From Mucilaginibacter sp. OK283 (GTDB lineage: Bacteria > Bacteroidota > Bacteroidia > Sphingobacteriales > Sphingobacteriaceae), in contig NZ_FODR01000004.1 in NCBI RefSeq assembly GCF_900110415.1, forward strand, positions 1-64,000: a stretch of 64,000 nucleotides of DNA. Direction: 5' to 3'. Positions within the stretch are counted from its first letter, which is position 1. Each line of letters opens with the position of its first letter. The notes below the pieces were generated by a model. The model had not been told where the DNA came from, did not search any database, and saw only the letters and a program-made list of their open reading frames with translations. Both the position numbers and the translations under genes were made by a program. Shown here piece after piece: positions 35,595 to 43,814 of this stretch.

Positions 35595-36596
35595 TTAAAT
35601 AGCTTTCCAGCAGATGTCTGCGAACCATTCTTTTGAGTCCAAAAAGTGTTGAACAGGCAAAAAACCACTCCGTTCAGCCAGCCTGTCTGTTTCGGCAATA
35701 GTATATTTTTGCGATACCTCCATGTAAATCGTTTCATTTTTGGCAAAATGGACGTATTGCCCTCCGATAGAAACCAGCTGATCACATAAACTGACCAGGT
35801 AGCTTTTACAAGCTCCGTTCTCCGGGTCGTAGGATTGATAATGTTCAAAATGTCCCAGGTCAAAATTGCCTTCAAGTTCCCTGTTGATTCTTGAAAGCAG
35901 GTTCAGATTGAATTTCGCCGTTATCCCCGCAGCGTCATCGTAGGCATTAAGGATCGTTCGCGGATTTTTTTTCAGGTCAAAACCTATTATCAGCAGATCC
36001 CCCGGCAGCAGATGTTCACGCAAGGTTTCGCAGAACGAAACGGCTTCTTCTTCACTCATATTTCCAATATTGGCCCCTAAAAACAGGATCACCCTGCGTC
36101 TTTGGCCTCGTAGTGAAGTCTGCGCAAGCATTTCAAAATACTCACCTGCTAAGGGAATAACCGACAGTTTCGGTATTTTTCGTTCTATTCTTTCTTGCAG
36201 CACACGAAGAATATTACCTGATATGTCGATGGGTAAATAATTAAAATCTACCCCTGTATCTGCAAGGTAAGAAAGCAGGTGTTCTGATTTCGTGGCATCG
36301 CCTGCACCCAGTTCTACCAGATCAAAGGGTTCACCCGATGAACAGATATTGCCGGCCAGCTCTGCTGTCCGGTTGCTGAAAATTTCCAGTTCGCAACCCG
36401 TCAGGTAATACTCCGGGCATGCCATGATCTGCTGAAACAGCAAATCGCCGTGGTCATCATAAAAGAATTTCGATTGCAGTCTTTTGGGCGTTTCTGTAAG
36501 GCCCTGCAAAACTTCTTCCTCAAATTTATTAATGGAAAGGTTGGGCGCACCGATGCCCGACTCAAGAGTTGAGTTCAAATTCATTAATTTATTCAT
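35595..36596 (-). CDS. egtD: L-histidine N-alpha-methyltransferase EgtD
   Basis: About 333 residues from the ATG at 36596. It belongs to the EgtD (Methyltransf_33) family, which trimethylates histidine with SAM to hercynine, the first intermediate of ergothioneine. Motifs include FFYDDHGDLLFQQIMACPEYYLT, in two halves (substrate loop with Tyr), LVELGAGDATKSEHLL (SAM site), FLGANIGNM, and the substrate-side NETIYMEVSQKYT. The start overlaps the previous stop (AATGAATAA), implying coupling. No egtB-like sulfoxide synthase or egtE lyase occurs in this window, so it may stop at hercynine, use a partner elsewhere, or feed another pathway. Confidence 0.9.
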   Translation of the reverse strand: MNKLMNLNSTLESGIGAPNLSINKFEEEVLQGLTETPKRLQSKFFYDDHGDLLFQQIMACPEYYLTGCELEIFSNRTAELAGNICSSGEPFDLVELGAGDATKSEHLLSYLADTGVDFNYLPIDISGNILRVLQERIERKIPKLSVIPLAGEYFEMLAQTSLRGQRRRVILFLGANIGNMSEEEAVSFCETLREHLLPGDLLIIGFDLKKNPRTILNAYDDAAGITAKFNLNLLSRINRELEGNFDLGHFEHYQSYDPENGACKSYLVSLCDQLVSIGGQYVHFAKNETIYMEVSQKYTIAETDRLAERSGFLPVQHFLDSKEWFADICWKAI

Positions 36597-37272
36597 TAGT
36601 TGGCAGGATTCGCAGATCGCGAAAAAAACCTTCGGTTCCCACATCTACCCATAAGCCAATGCCTCCCGCTGTATCAGGGCCGAGTTTTAAATCGTTGACC
36701 AGAAAAGCTGGAAACTTGCTGTCATTGATATAGAGTTTGGCTTGATTTCCTTTTACTTCTATTTTCAGTTTTATCCATTCGTTTAACCCGATATCCGCAT
36801 GTGTTTCATATACTTCGGGATTTTCTTTTCTTAGGCGGGAATAAGGATAGTCCGGAAATGAGAAATATTGCACCGTATGATTTCTGCGGACCTGGTCGTC
36901 CGCGCGGCCGTTTGTGGGACGAATATAAATTCCTTCAAATTTGGAATTGTCGTCATTGATGTGAAATGCGATGCCTATAAAACCACGGTCGTCTTTTTTG
37001 GCGGTTTTAAGCAGCCTGCTGAGCACTTTTACCTCGATGCTGCCGTTTTTAAAAATAACTTTGTTCAATCTGGCAAATGTTGGCTGATCCACGGCCTTAA
37101 CCGCAGTATCCTTACAAACTTTTACCACGTCTTCTCCATCCAGTTTCCGGACAGTCATGGAAACCTGGACAGGGGAAAGGCTTGCCGCGTTTAATTTGAT
37201 ATTTTGCCCATAGGAAGGGGAATGGGTCAACAGGAAGCCATTTAGTAAAGTCAAAGCGATTAGTTTTTTCAT
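36589..37272 (-). CDS. secreted LamG / DUF1080-like beta-sandwich protein
   Basis: A 227-residue exported protein (start at 37272; signal MKKLIALTLLNGFLLTHSPSYGQ). The mature part has the concanavalin-like pattern of DUF1080/3-keto-disaccharide hydrolase and LamG domains: NGSIEVKVLSRL, GFIGIAFHINDD, FEGIYIRPTNGR, NEWIKLKIEVKGNQAKLYIND and GGIGLWVDVGTEGFFRDLRI. Such domains bind or cut sugars, but no catalytic residues can be assigned with confidence. It is the gene immediately before egtD and overlaps it. Confidence 0.75.
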   Translation of the reverse strand: MKKLIALTLLNGFLLTHSPSYGQNIKLNAASLSPVQVSMTVRKLDGEDVVKVCKDTAVKAVDQPTFARLNKVIFKNGSIEVKVLSRLLKTAKKDDRGFIGIAFHINDDNSKFEGIYIRPTNGRADDQVRRNHTVQYFSFPDYPYSRLRKENPEVYETHADIGLNEWIKLKIEVKGNQAKLYINDSKFPAFLVNDLKLGPDTAGGIGLWVDVGTEGFFRDLRILPTNE

Positions 37273-37303
37273 AAGTCTATAGATCAATTAAATGTACAAG
37301 GCT

Positions 37304-38272
37304 TCAAGGCAGCACTACAACCTTTCCCCCGGCGGCATTACTGTCCATCAATTGATGTGCCGCCGCTATATCTGCCAGGCTGAAAGTGCGGCCGACTGGG
37401 AGTTTGATTTTCCCTGCCTCTACGTCCCTGATAAATTGCTGAAAGTTTTTTACATCGACCCTGATCTGCCCGCTGTCATAAACGGTCAGGCTGACGGTGG
37501 CCGGGATATATTCCATGGGTGCAAATTCATTAAAAGACCACTGCTCCGCCAGCATGCCAGTCATACATACAATGCCACCGGGGGCGGCACAGCTGAGCGA
37601 ATCTTTCAGCGTAGCAGTACCAATCAGTTCCAACACTTTATTTATGCCGAAAGGATAAACCGCATGAATTTGCGTGGTCAGATCGCCGTTGTCAATCATT
37701 ACCTGATCTGCACCATTTTTCAGCAGCATTTCTTTTTTATCCGGGTTCCTGGTTGTTGCAATCACAGTCAGACCGCTGTTTTTAGCCAGCTGTGCAGCCA
37801 GCAGGCCAACAGAGGAAGTCCCACCGCGAATCAAAATAGTTTCGCCGGGCTGGATCTTTAAGGACAGATGCAGTGAACCATATACCGTCTGAAACATCTC
37901 CGGCATAGCTCCTAATTGCTCCCAGGACAGCTGGCTTTCAAAGGAACTGAGCAGAGGCTTGGGCAACAATGCAAATTCTGCATAACTGCCATTGAAATCC
38001 CTGCCCATACCACCCATAAAGGCGGCTACCTTTTGCCCCGGCTGAAATTCCCCCGAAAGATCGTTTATTACTTCACCAACACATTCAATACCCAGCACCC
38101 GCGGAAAACTGACGTCAGGGGAAAAGCCTTTTCGGGTCATCAATTCCGAACGGTTGAGTCCAAAAGCTTTAACTTGAATCAGTACCCATCCGCTTTTGGG
38201 TTCAGGTAACGGTAAGTCCTCTAAAACAAAGTTTTCGGGACCACCGGGACGATAAATTAATGCTGCTTTCAT
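37304..38272 (-). CDS. quinone oxidoreductase-like MDR enzyme (NADPH)
   Basis: A 322-residue zinc-free medium-chain dehydrogenase from the ATG at 38272 (MKAALIYRPGGPENFVLED); the open frame runs 58 codons further through the SnoaL gene without family features. It shows GLNRSELMTRKG (no zinc Cys), the GROES-like entry VLGIECVGEV, and the Rossmann strand ILIRGGTSSVGLLAAQLAK with ATTRNPDKKE, favouring NADPH. The closing SLADIAAAHQLMDSNAAGGKVVV is typical. It probably reduces quinones or enones. Confidence 0.92.
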   Translation of the reverse strand: MKAALIYRPGGPENFVLEDLPLPEPKSGWVLIQVKAFGLNRSELMTRKGFSPDVSFPRVLGIECVGEVINDLSGEFQPGQKVAAFMGGMGRDFNGSYAEFALLPKPLLSSFESQLSWEQLGAMPEMFQTVYGSLHLSLKIQPGETILIRGGTSSVGLLAAQLAKNSGLTVIATTRNPDKKEMLLKNGADQVMIDNGDLTTQIHAVYPFGINKVLELIGTATLKDSLSCAAPGGIVCMTGMLAEQWSFNEFAPMEYIPATVSLTVYDSGQIRVDVKNFQQFIRDVEAGKIKLPVGRTFSLADIAAAHQLMDSNAAGGKVVVLP

Positions 38273-38306
38273 GCCAGGTATGGTTTTGTCTTTAAAGCGA
38301 AATATT

Positions 38307-38693
38307 TTAGTTCTGTCCTTTGTTAAACAGGTAACGGTAAATCTTCCAATCTGTACCGTCTTTCCGTAATACAAAAAAATCCCTGCTGCTTTGGTGTATT
38401 TCTTCGCCGCCATTTGGGACGATTGTCGTGCAGGCGGTAGCGTCAATGAAGGCGAATTCGTTTCCTACTGTAACGCTTTGTATATCGTATTTTATCTTAA
38501 AAGTCTTGTTCTGAAGGAATTTACTGCCTGCTGCGTCTAAATCTTTTTTCGTCAACGTTTTAAATCCGTCAGGCATAAACAGGCCATCAAAGGCATAGAA
38601 GGAAGAAATTGATGCGGGGTTTGCCTTGTTCAATACTGCTGCATAGCCGTACAACAATTGTTCTGCAGCTTGTTTTTCATTTATAGTGCTCAT
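38307..38693 (-). CDS. SnoaL-like / DUF4440 cone-fold protein
   Basis: A 128-residue NTF2-like protein: AAEQLLYGYAAVLNKANPA opens the first helix, FYAFDGLFMPDGF follows, and the strands VTVGNEFAFIDATACTTI and DFFVLRKDGTDWKIYRYLF close the cone. No signal peptide. Proteins of this fold serve as small isomerases, hydrolases or binding pockets; the pocket residues do not reveal a reaction. It sits between a secreted hydrolase and the quinone oxidoreductase on one transcript. Confidence 0.86.
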   Translation of the reverse strand: MSTINEKQAAEQLLYGYAAVLNKANPASISSFYAFDGLFMPDGFKTLTKKDLDAAGSKFLQNKTFKIKYDIQSVTVGNEFAFIDATACTTIVPNGGEEIHQSSRDFFVLRKDGTDWKIYRYLFNKGQN

Positions 38694-38746
38694 ATGGATC
38701 TTTGAAATTTGTAAAATATAAACCTGTTGTTCATTCTACGTATCAA

Positions 38747-39631
38747 TTATTGTTGCAGAAAAGGCACAATATCTGCCCATACCGCCGGAAAATTCACCAA
38801 AAAGGCTGGGTGCGGAGCATTGGGTATTATAGCCAATTGAACTTTAGGAAACATATAATAAGCTGCGATCACGGTTTTAAGCCGTGCATTTTGATCAAGC
38901 TCGCCCGCCATCAACAATACCGGGCAGTGAACTTTAGAAAACACCTCGCTGCTTATATTTACAGAATTGTAATACTTATTGATCGATGCCAGCCAGGCAT
39001 CTAACTTTTCAGGCTGAGGTGACAGCGCCAGTTGTTGCTTCCAATAAAGGCTATCCAGGCCAAACGCGTCTTTCCGGGTTACGTTGAATGTTCTTGAACC
39101 CTTTAGCCATTCTCCTGCACCGATCGTAATCAGTTTCTTTACCTTTTCCGGATATATACCTGCGAAATAGTAGGCGGTATAACCGCCGTCACTGAATCCT
39201 AAAACGATAACGCTATCTTTGGTTGTTGCCTGTACGATAGCGTTCACGTCATTCGCTTTCTGCTCATAGGTGGGTTCGGTGGTACCCATTTCTGACTTTC
39301 CATGACCTCTGGTTGAAATAGCGATTACCTGATAAGTCCTGGATAGGCTGTCAATAAATCTTCCCATTTCATAAGTTGATCCGAAAATCCCGCCGTGTAA
39401 AATGACCAGGGGTTTTCCCTTGCCATAAACTTCATAGTAAATACGGGCGTTCCCCGTGTTCAGGTAGTGTCCCGCTTTGGGATTGTTGCCATAGGGAATT
39501 GCATTGTCAGGTGTCGCCCCCGCCTGCATAAAACCTCTCAGGTGATTCAGGTCCTGGGCATTGGTTCCGAGTGAAAATATCAGCGATATGATAACAAGCA
39601 TTATGCCTGATTTCTTATTTATAAATTTCAT
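38747..39631 (-). CDS. secreted alpha/beta hydrolase
   Basis: A 294-residue exported hydrolase (signal ending in SLIFSLGTNAQ). The oxyanion strand is VILHGGIFGSTYEMG, the nucleophile elbow GFSDGG, the acid the Asp of MAGELDQNARL, and the base the His of PNAPHPAFL. The TRGHGKSE segment is typical of lactonase/epoxide-hydrolase-like members. Substrate unknown. It is the second gene of the run that starts with the exported PPC protein, 49 bp after it. Confidence 0.9.
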   Translation of the reverse strand: MKFINKKSGIMLVIISLIFSLGTNAQDLNHLRGFMQAGATPDNAIPYGNNPKAGHYLNTGNARIYYEVYGKGKPLVILHGGIFGSTYEMGRFIDSLSRTYQVIAISTRGHGKSEMGTTEPTYEQKANDVNAIVQATTKDSVIVLGFSDGGYTAYYFAGIYPEKVKKLITIGAGEWLKGSRTFNVTRKDAFGLDSLYWKQQLALSPQPEKLDAWLASINKYYNSVNISSEVFSKVHCPVLLMAGELDQNARLKTVIAAYYMFPKVQLAIIPNAPHPAFLVNFPAVWADIVPFLQQ

Positions 39632-39680
39632 TTTTTTTATTTATTTCTTTCTTAGAATAGCCTGTTTAGAGCCACGATTA

Positions 39681-40274
39681 CTATTTTTCTAAATCGGGAT
39701 CTACGACAAGGGCATTAAATTCAGGACTAACTTTCTTATAAACTGCTGTAGGTTCAACAGTAATGTAGAATTCAAATGTGGGGCCTACGATCAGTTCCAG
39801 CAAGTGCCCACCATGGCATAAGCCGTCACTTGTCGCTACACTGGCATGTGAATGCGCGAATGGTTTACCATTATAAAGGGAAATATCGCCTGTCAGGCCG
39901 GTTACTTCAGAAGGTTCGCTGATGTCAGTGAGCTTAAACATTTTGCGATCTTTATCATACCAGCCAAGTTTGGCTGAGGTCGCATCGCCAAACGCCGTAT
40001 AGTGCGCATTTTTTACCTGATATTTTTGTGCGAATTCTGCTATACCCGAGGTTACTTCATCGCCGGTTGCCAGCACCAACAGGTAAGTCTTGGTTTTTCC
40101 GTTCGTGCTTAACAGTTTTACTTTTGCACCAGGCGCTCTTCCGGGTTTCGCCGGTTGTGTTAACGACACATATTCCTGTGCCTTTGCAGCAACAGACCCA
40201 CACAATATTAAAAATGCGGTAATTGCAAGTTTTGAAATTTTCACGGATGCCACTAGTTTTACTAATCCTTTCAT
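39681..40274 (-). CDS. exported PPC-domain (DUF296) protein
   Basis: A 197-residue PPC protein with a signal peptide (ISKLAITAFLILCGSVAAKAQ), a likely second-compartment version of the protein at 25290-25787. The metal-type histidines are in KPFAHSHASVATSDG and HGGHLLELIVGP. The end, SPEFNALVVDPDLEK, mirrors the paralogue. It leads the seven-gene minus-strand operon and has the clearest promoter there. Confidence 0.87.
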   Translation of the reverse strand: MKGLVKLVASVKISKLAITAFLILCGSVAAKAQEYVSLTQPAKPGRAPGAKVKLLSTNGKTKTYLLVLATGDEVTSGIAEFAQKYQVKNAHYTAFGDATSAKLGWYDKDRKMFKLTDISEPSEVTGLTGDISLYNGKPFAHSHASVATSDGLCHGGHLLELIVGPTFEFYITVEPTAVYKKVSPEFNALVVDPDLEK

Positions 40275-40295
40275 CGTTCTATTTATTTAACGATA

Positions 40296-40327
40296 CAAAA
40301 GTGAGCAGACTAACGTTAACGGGCCAA
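40296..40327 (-). promoter_or_regulatory. promoter of the seven-gene operon (TTG - 21 bp - CACTTTTG)
   Basis: Minus-strand reading gives TTG (40327-40325), 21 bp, then CACTTTTG (40303-40296) and TATCG. This fits the Bacteroidota sigma-A promoter (TTG near -33, TAnnTTTG near -7) at all but one base of the -7 box. It lies about 22 bp upstream of the exported PPC start codon. Confidence 0.55.
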
Positions 40328-40345
40328 TAACCTTTGTTAAGAAAT

Positions 40346-40367
40346 ATTCTTAAACTTGTTTAAGAAT
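40346..40367 (-). terminator. 22-bp palindrome at the crp-like gene end, probable terminator
   Basis: ATTCTTAAAC (40346-40355), TT, and its exact complement (40358-40367) sit at the stop codon of the Crp-like gene. On the minus strand the hairpin is followed by ATTTCTT. It is AT-rich, so a weak terminator; a role as a protein-binding palindrome ahead of the PPC promoter is also possible. Confidence 0.5.
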
Positions 40368-40966
40368 TAGTTTTTATGGACCATTTTTTTTCTGACCTTA
40401 CTTAGAAATTCAGGCGTTATACCGAGGTAAGAGGCGATTTGAATATTGGGTAAACGGTTAGCCAAATTCGGATAACGGTCCATAAAGTTGATATATCTAT
40501 TCTCCGCTGTAACACTGATATTCTGCATTACACGGTTTTGGAGATCTATGTATTTTCTTTCAACAATAATCCGAAAATTACGGTCGAACTTATGATAATT
40601 AGTATATAAATAGAGCAGATCATCGTGTTTGATCTGTAGTACTACAGACGGCTCAACCGCTTCGATATAAAGGCCGCTGGGCTCTTCAGCATAGAAACTC
40701 GAAAGATCAGTGATCCATTCATTCTCGGCTGCGAACTGCAAATTGTGCTCCTTTCCATTTTCGTCAATTGCATATTGCCTGAAACAGCCGGACACAATAA
40801 AAGTAAAGTATTTGCAAATATCGCCCTGCTGCAAAATAAAGCCGCGTCGTTTGACACTGCGCTCTGTAAATCTCGCGGGTATTTCCTGACGTTCAAGATG
40901 GTTTAGCGGGAAGTATTGTTCAAAGGACTTTAACAATGCCGCTACCGGTAAATTTTCTTTATTCAC
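40367..40966 (-). CDS. Crp/Fnr-family transcriptional regulator
   Basis: A 199-residue regulator of the Crp/Fnr superfamily. Residues 1-120 form the cyclic-nucleotide-binding-like barrel (RRGFILQQGDICKYFTFIVSGCFRQY). The C-terminal part (NRLPNIQIASYLGITPEFLSKVRK) is the DNA-binding helix-turn-helix. The canonical cAMP Arg-Ser pair is not evident and there is no Fnr-type cysteine cluster, so the ligand is unknown. This short form is common in Bacteroidota. It precedes the seven-gene operon on the same strand, separated by a palindrome and a promoter. Confidence 0.92.
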   Translation of the reverse strand: MNKENLPVAALLKSFEQYFPLNHLERQEIPARFTERSVKRRGFILQQGDICKYFTFIVSGCFRQYAIDENGKEHNLQFAAENEWITDLSSFYAEEPSGLYIEAVEPSVVLQIKHDDLLYLYTNYHKFDRNFRIIVERKYIDLQNRVMQNISVTAENRYINFMDRYPNLANRLPNIQIASYLGITPEFLSKVRKKMVHKN

Positions 40967-40990
40967 GATTGATGCCTGATTTAATTTGTA

Positions 40991-41854
40991 TCAAATTAAG
41001 GTATTAGCTTTTAATTTTAAATGACTTTGCGCCTGTTTTTGAAACTCTTCCGCTGTTTGCCCGGTCTGCTTTTTGAAAAACCTGCTGAAGTACGGACGGT
41101 CAGAAAACCCCAGCTCATACGCAATTTCTTTGATCGTATGTTCACTGTGAATAATGAGCCGCTTTGCCTCTAATATGATCCGGTCATGGATGATTTGTGT
41201 ACCTGTCTTACCCAGTTTTTCCTTTAAAATCTGATTAAGCCTTTTGGAGCTGATATCCAGTTTGCCTGCATAAAAATCAATATTACGAACCTGTAGATAG
41301 TTACCTTCCAGCAGCATTAAAAACTCATAGATCCTTTTCTGGTGAATGTCATGTCCGGTAAATTCCTGCTCTTTAACTTTGATCAGTTTCAACAGGAAGA
41401 CTTTAAGTAATGCCTTCAGAATAATTAGTTCATCTGGCGATTTCTGATATTCCGTAATCAATAATTGGTAAATACCGCTTAAGTCTTCCGCGGCAGCTTT
41501 ATCTAATCTTAAACAGGAAAATTCTCCCTGCACGTTAAATATTTTAAAAATATCCAGCAAAAACTCTTTGTCTTCCTCCTCCAGGATCTCCCTTTTAAAG
41601 GAGATTAACTCACCATTCTTTCCCGCTTTATTCAGCTGGTGTACCCGGTAAGGAGGGATCAGGTAAATCCAGTCGCCTTTTACTTCGAAATCATTTGTTT
41701 TTAAAGCATGTAACGGATCTTCATTTTTTAACCATACAATTTCAAAAAAATCCTTCCTGCCCGGATCATTTAAATAACTGGGCGGGCAGTTATGTAAGTT
41801 TCTGATGTAGATCATCGCACTTTCCAGGCGACTTTCTTTTGACTGATTCATCAT
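40991..41854 (-). CDS. AraC-family regulator, divergent from hxlBA
   Basis: A 287-residue AraC protein. The N-terminal sensing part contains GDWIYLIPPYRVHQLNKAGK (cupin-like). The C-terminal DNA-binding pair is IDFYAGKLDISSKRLNQILK and IKEIAYELGFSDRPYFSRFF, ending in TGQTAEEFQKQA. It is transcribed away from hxlB, and the gap between them holds two 21-bp-spaced direct repeats and an inverted copy, so it is the likely regulator of the formaldehyde-fixing genes. Confidence 0.93.
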   Translation of the reverse strand: MMNQSKESRLESAMIYIRNLHNCPPSYLNDPGRKDFFEIVWLKNEDPLHALKTNDFEVKGDWIYLIPPYRVHQLNKAGKNGELISFKREILEEEDKEFLLDIFKIFNVQGEFSCLRLDKAAAEDLSGIYQLLITEYQKSPDELIILKALLKVFLLKLIKVKEQEFTGHDIHQKRIYEFLMLLEGNYLQVRNIDFYAGKLDISSKRLNQILKEKLGKTGTQIIHDRIILEAKRLIIHSEHTIKEIAYELGFSDRPYFSRFFKKQTGQTAEEFQKQAQSHLKLKANTLI

Positions 41855-41884
41855 TTTATAAAGGTAGGTACTTCGATTTTAATG

Positions 41885-41983
41885 TAGTGGATAATCGGCT
41901 AATTATAGTGGACTATTCGGAAATGATAGGTAAATGCTAGTTTATTTATGACTTTGACTTGATGGAATTTCCTGATAGTCCAC
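41885..41983. promoter_or_regulatory. repeat cluster between araC and hxlB, candidate AraC operators
   Basis: TAGTGGATAATCGG (41885-41898) and TAGTGGACTATTCGG (41906-41920) are direct repeats starting 21 bp apart, two helical turns. TAGTCCAC (41976-41983) is the exact complement of GTGGACTA in the second copy. Paired half-sites plus a distant inverted copy fit AraC-type binding. Confidence 0.55.
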
Positions 41984-42026
41984 CTGATCGGGCTTTTTGT
42001 GTAACCGTTTCTGTCCGGGCGCGGAA

Positions 42027-42034
42027 TACTTTTG
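42027..42034 (+). promoter_or_regulatory. -7 box TACTTTTG of hxlB
   Basis: An exact match to TAnnTTTG, 24 bp before the hxlB start codon. The nearest upstream TTG (41997) is 27 bp away, further than usual, which suits a promoter needing an activator such as the divergent AraC protein. Confidence 0.6.
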
Positions 42035-42058
42035 TCACCGAATTAAAAACGCTATCCA

Positions 42059-42649
42059 ATGGATTTGATATATGAAAAAAGTGAAAAGACGGCAATAGCC
42101 ATTCATAACAATCTTAAACTGATATTACAGGAAAACATAGCGCTGACCGAAAATATCGATTACTCCGGTTTTTCGGAGCTGGTAGAAAGTATCCAACAAG
42201 CCAATGCCATTTTTCTCATAGCGTCGGGGCGTTCGGGCTTTTCTATGCGCTCGGTCGCAATGCGCCTGATGCACCTGGGGTTAAAAGTGTTTTTCGTTGG
42301 CGATACGACTACGCCAGCGATTAACGCGGGTGATCTGTTATGGGCAGCATCGGGATCCGGTAGTACTGGAACAATTGTAAGAGCAGCGGAAAAAGCAAAA
42401 CAGGTTGGGGCCAGTGTAATTGCGGTAAGCACTAATACATCGTCGGCTCTTGCAAAAATTGCGGACACGCATATACTGATACCTGCCGCTGAAAAACAGG
42501 ATCATGGCGGGGCGCGATCAAAGCAGTATGCGGGAAGCTTATTTGAACAAGCATTGCTCTTATTGGGAGACGCGGTTTTTATAGAATTATGGAAAATTGA
42601 TGGTACATCTGCCGAAGAACTTTGGAAGCGTCATGCTAACATGGAATAA
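42059..42649 (+). CDS. hxlB: 6-phospho-3-hexuloisomerase
   Basis: A 196-residue SIS-domain isomerase that converts D-arabino-3-hexulose 6-phosphate to fructose 6-phosphate, the second ribulose monophosphate step. The SIS core is IFLIASGRSGFSMRSVAMRL, the phosphate loop continues in VGDTTTPAI and AASGSGSTGTIV, and the end HGGARSKQYAGSLFEQALLL carries the family's conserved residues. Full length for HxlB. It precedes hxlA by 41 bp, the reverse of the hxlAB order in Bacillus. Confidence 0.95.
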   Translation: MDLIYEKSEKTAIAIHNNLKLILQENIALTENIDYSGFSELVESIQQANAIFLIASGRSGFSMRSVAMRLMHLGLKVFFVGDTTTPAINAGDLLWAASGSGSTGTIVRAAEKAKQVGASVIAVSTNTSSALAKIADTHILIPAAEKQDHGGARSKQYAGSLFEQALLLLGDAVFIELWKIDGTSAEELWKRHANME

Positions 42650-42690
42650 ATAATAATCAATCATATCAGTAAAATTTAATAAATAGAAAA

Positions 42691-43323
42691 ATGGCAAAAT
42701 TACAAGTAGCAATCGACTTATTGACAACCGGGGACGCATTAGCGCTTGCCGCTAAAGTGGCTCCTTATGTGGACATCATTGAATTAGGTACTCCACTTAT
42801 AAAGAATATGGGTTCCGCCGTGATCACAGCGATGAAAAATGCACATCCTGACAAACTTGTGTTTGCTGATCTTAAAACCGCCGATGCAGGAGAACTGGAG
42901 GCCGATATTGCATTTAAAGCAGGGGCTGATTTAGTTACGGTCATGGGAGCAGCAGGAAATGCAACTATCATTGGAGCGGTTAAAGCAGCCAAAGCGCACG
43001 GTAAAGGGGTTGTTGTGGATACTATTGGCTATCCCGACCGCGTAAAACGAGCTCAGGAAGTGATTAAATTAGGTGTCGAATTTGTTGAACTGCATGCTGG
43101 TCTGGACGAACAATGGACAGCAGGATATTCTATCCAGGTACTGATCGATGAAGCAGCAAGGGCAGGTGTGCCTGTTTCAATAGCAGGTGGAGTAAACCTG
43201 ACCAACGTCTCTGCAGTTATCAAAGCCGGTGCCCAGGTAGCCGTAGCCGGTGCCGCCATTTATGGTGCCGAAGATCCTGCGGCCGCCGCCAAAGCACTCC
43301 GCGAAGCAATTGATGCCGCTTAA
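42691..43323 (+). CDS. hxlA: 3-hexulose-6-phosphate synthase
   Basis: A 210-residue (beta/alpha)8 enzyme of the OMP decarboxylase superfamily that joins formaldehyde to ribulose 5-phosphate. Key parts are QVAIDLL (first-strand Asp), IELGTPLIKNMG, FADLKTADAGELEA (the DxKxxD metal and acid-base set), VTVMGAAG, VELHAGLDEQ and SIAGGVN. Together with hxlB it can remove formaldehyde or, run backward, supply ribulose 5-phosphate. No methanol or methylamine oxidation gene is in the window, so detoxification or pentose supply is the likelier role. Confidence 0.96.
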   Translation: MAKLQVAIDLLTTGDALALAAKVAPYVDIIELGTPLIKNMGSAVITAMKNAHPDKLVFADLKTADAGELEADIAFKAGADLVTVMGAAGNATIIGAVKAAKAHGKGVVVDTIGYPDRVKRAQEVIKLGVEFVELHAGLDEQWTAGYSIQVLIDEAARAGVPVSIAGGVNLTNVSAVIKAGAQVAVAGAAIYGAEDPAAAAKALREAIDAA

Positions 43324-43367
43324 GCAACAGTAACTGAATACGGAAGTTCTGATAAGTTCAGAAATTA

Positions 43368-43391
43368 GAAGCCCCGGTAACCCGGGGCTTC
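43368..43391 (+). terminator. hairpin terminator after hxlA
   Basis: GAAGCCCCGG (43368-43377), loop TAAC, CCGGGGCTTC (43382-43391) form a perfect 10-bp GC-rich stem 44 bp after the hxlA stop. The following T-run is short (TTAAC), so termination may be partial. Confidence 0.7.
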
Positions 43392-43773
43392 TTAACAGAG
43401 ACATTTAAGATGACGCTTCATCACGGGTATGTCCTTATTATAAGCAAAAAATGTAACCTGGCGCGATTAACCCGGGCACGTGTACTCATACCATCCGGTA
43501 TGAAGCGGCTTTATGAGGGCATGTAAATGACGACGGTATTTTGGGTTTTGTGATAACGCTGCTTGTCAATTAGCTGTCCGCAAGAAAAACGGTGAATGTT
43601 GACCCCGGTTTCAATGTTTAGAAAATAATGACAAAACAAGCGGAATCGTTCCGATAATTTTTGATTACGACTAATCTCTTATATATAAATATTTAATTAT
43701 GCCCTTAGACAGTTAAATGAACTTAGGGTGCGGAATTTCATGGTCAGGCCTCACGGAATATCCAATATACTTG
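43392..43773. other. intergenic stretch before the second sigma locus
   Basis: No gene seen. It contains a small palindrome (CATACCATCCGGTATG, about 43486-43501) and a short hairpin followed by a T-run (CGGAATCGTTCCG then ATAATTTTT, near 43640-43661), then an AT-rich tract (43680-43700). Confidence 0.4.
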
Positions 43774-43800
43774 TTGGAACCCATAAATGTTGTAATTTAG
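43774..43800 (+). promoter_or_regulatory. candidate promoter of the second ECF sigma gene
   Basis: TTG (43774-43776), 16 bp, TAATTTAG (43793-43800), one base off TAnnTTTG. It ends 14 bp before the sigma start codon, leaving a very short leader. Tentative. Confidence 0.35.
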
Positions 43801-43814
43801 AGATCTGATTAAAC

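Noticed and set aside
35543..35875. N-terminal extension of the SDR to 335 residues
   Set aside because: The extra 111 codons overlap the egtD end in another frame and carry no SDR features; the ATG at 35542 begins the nucleotide-binding strand.
37292..37861. Plus-strand open frame of 189 codons
   Set aside because: Antisense to the quinone oxidoreductase gene and without a plausible start context or motif.
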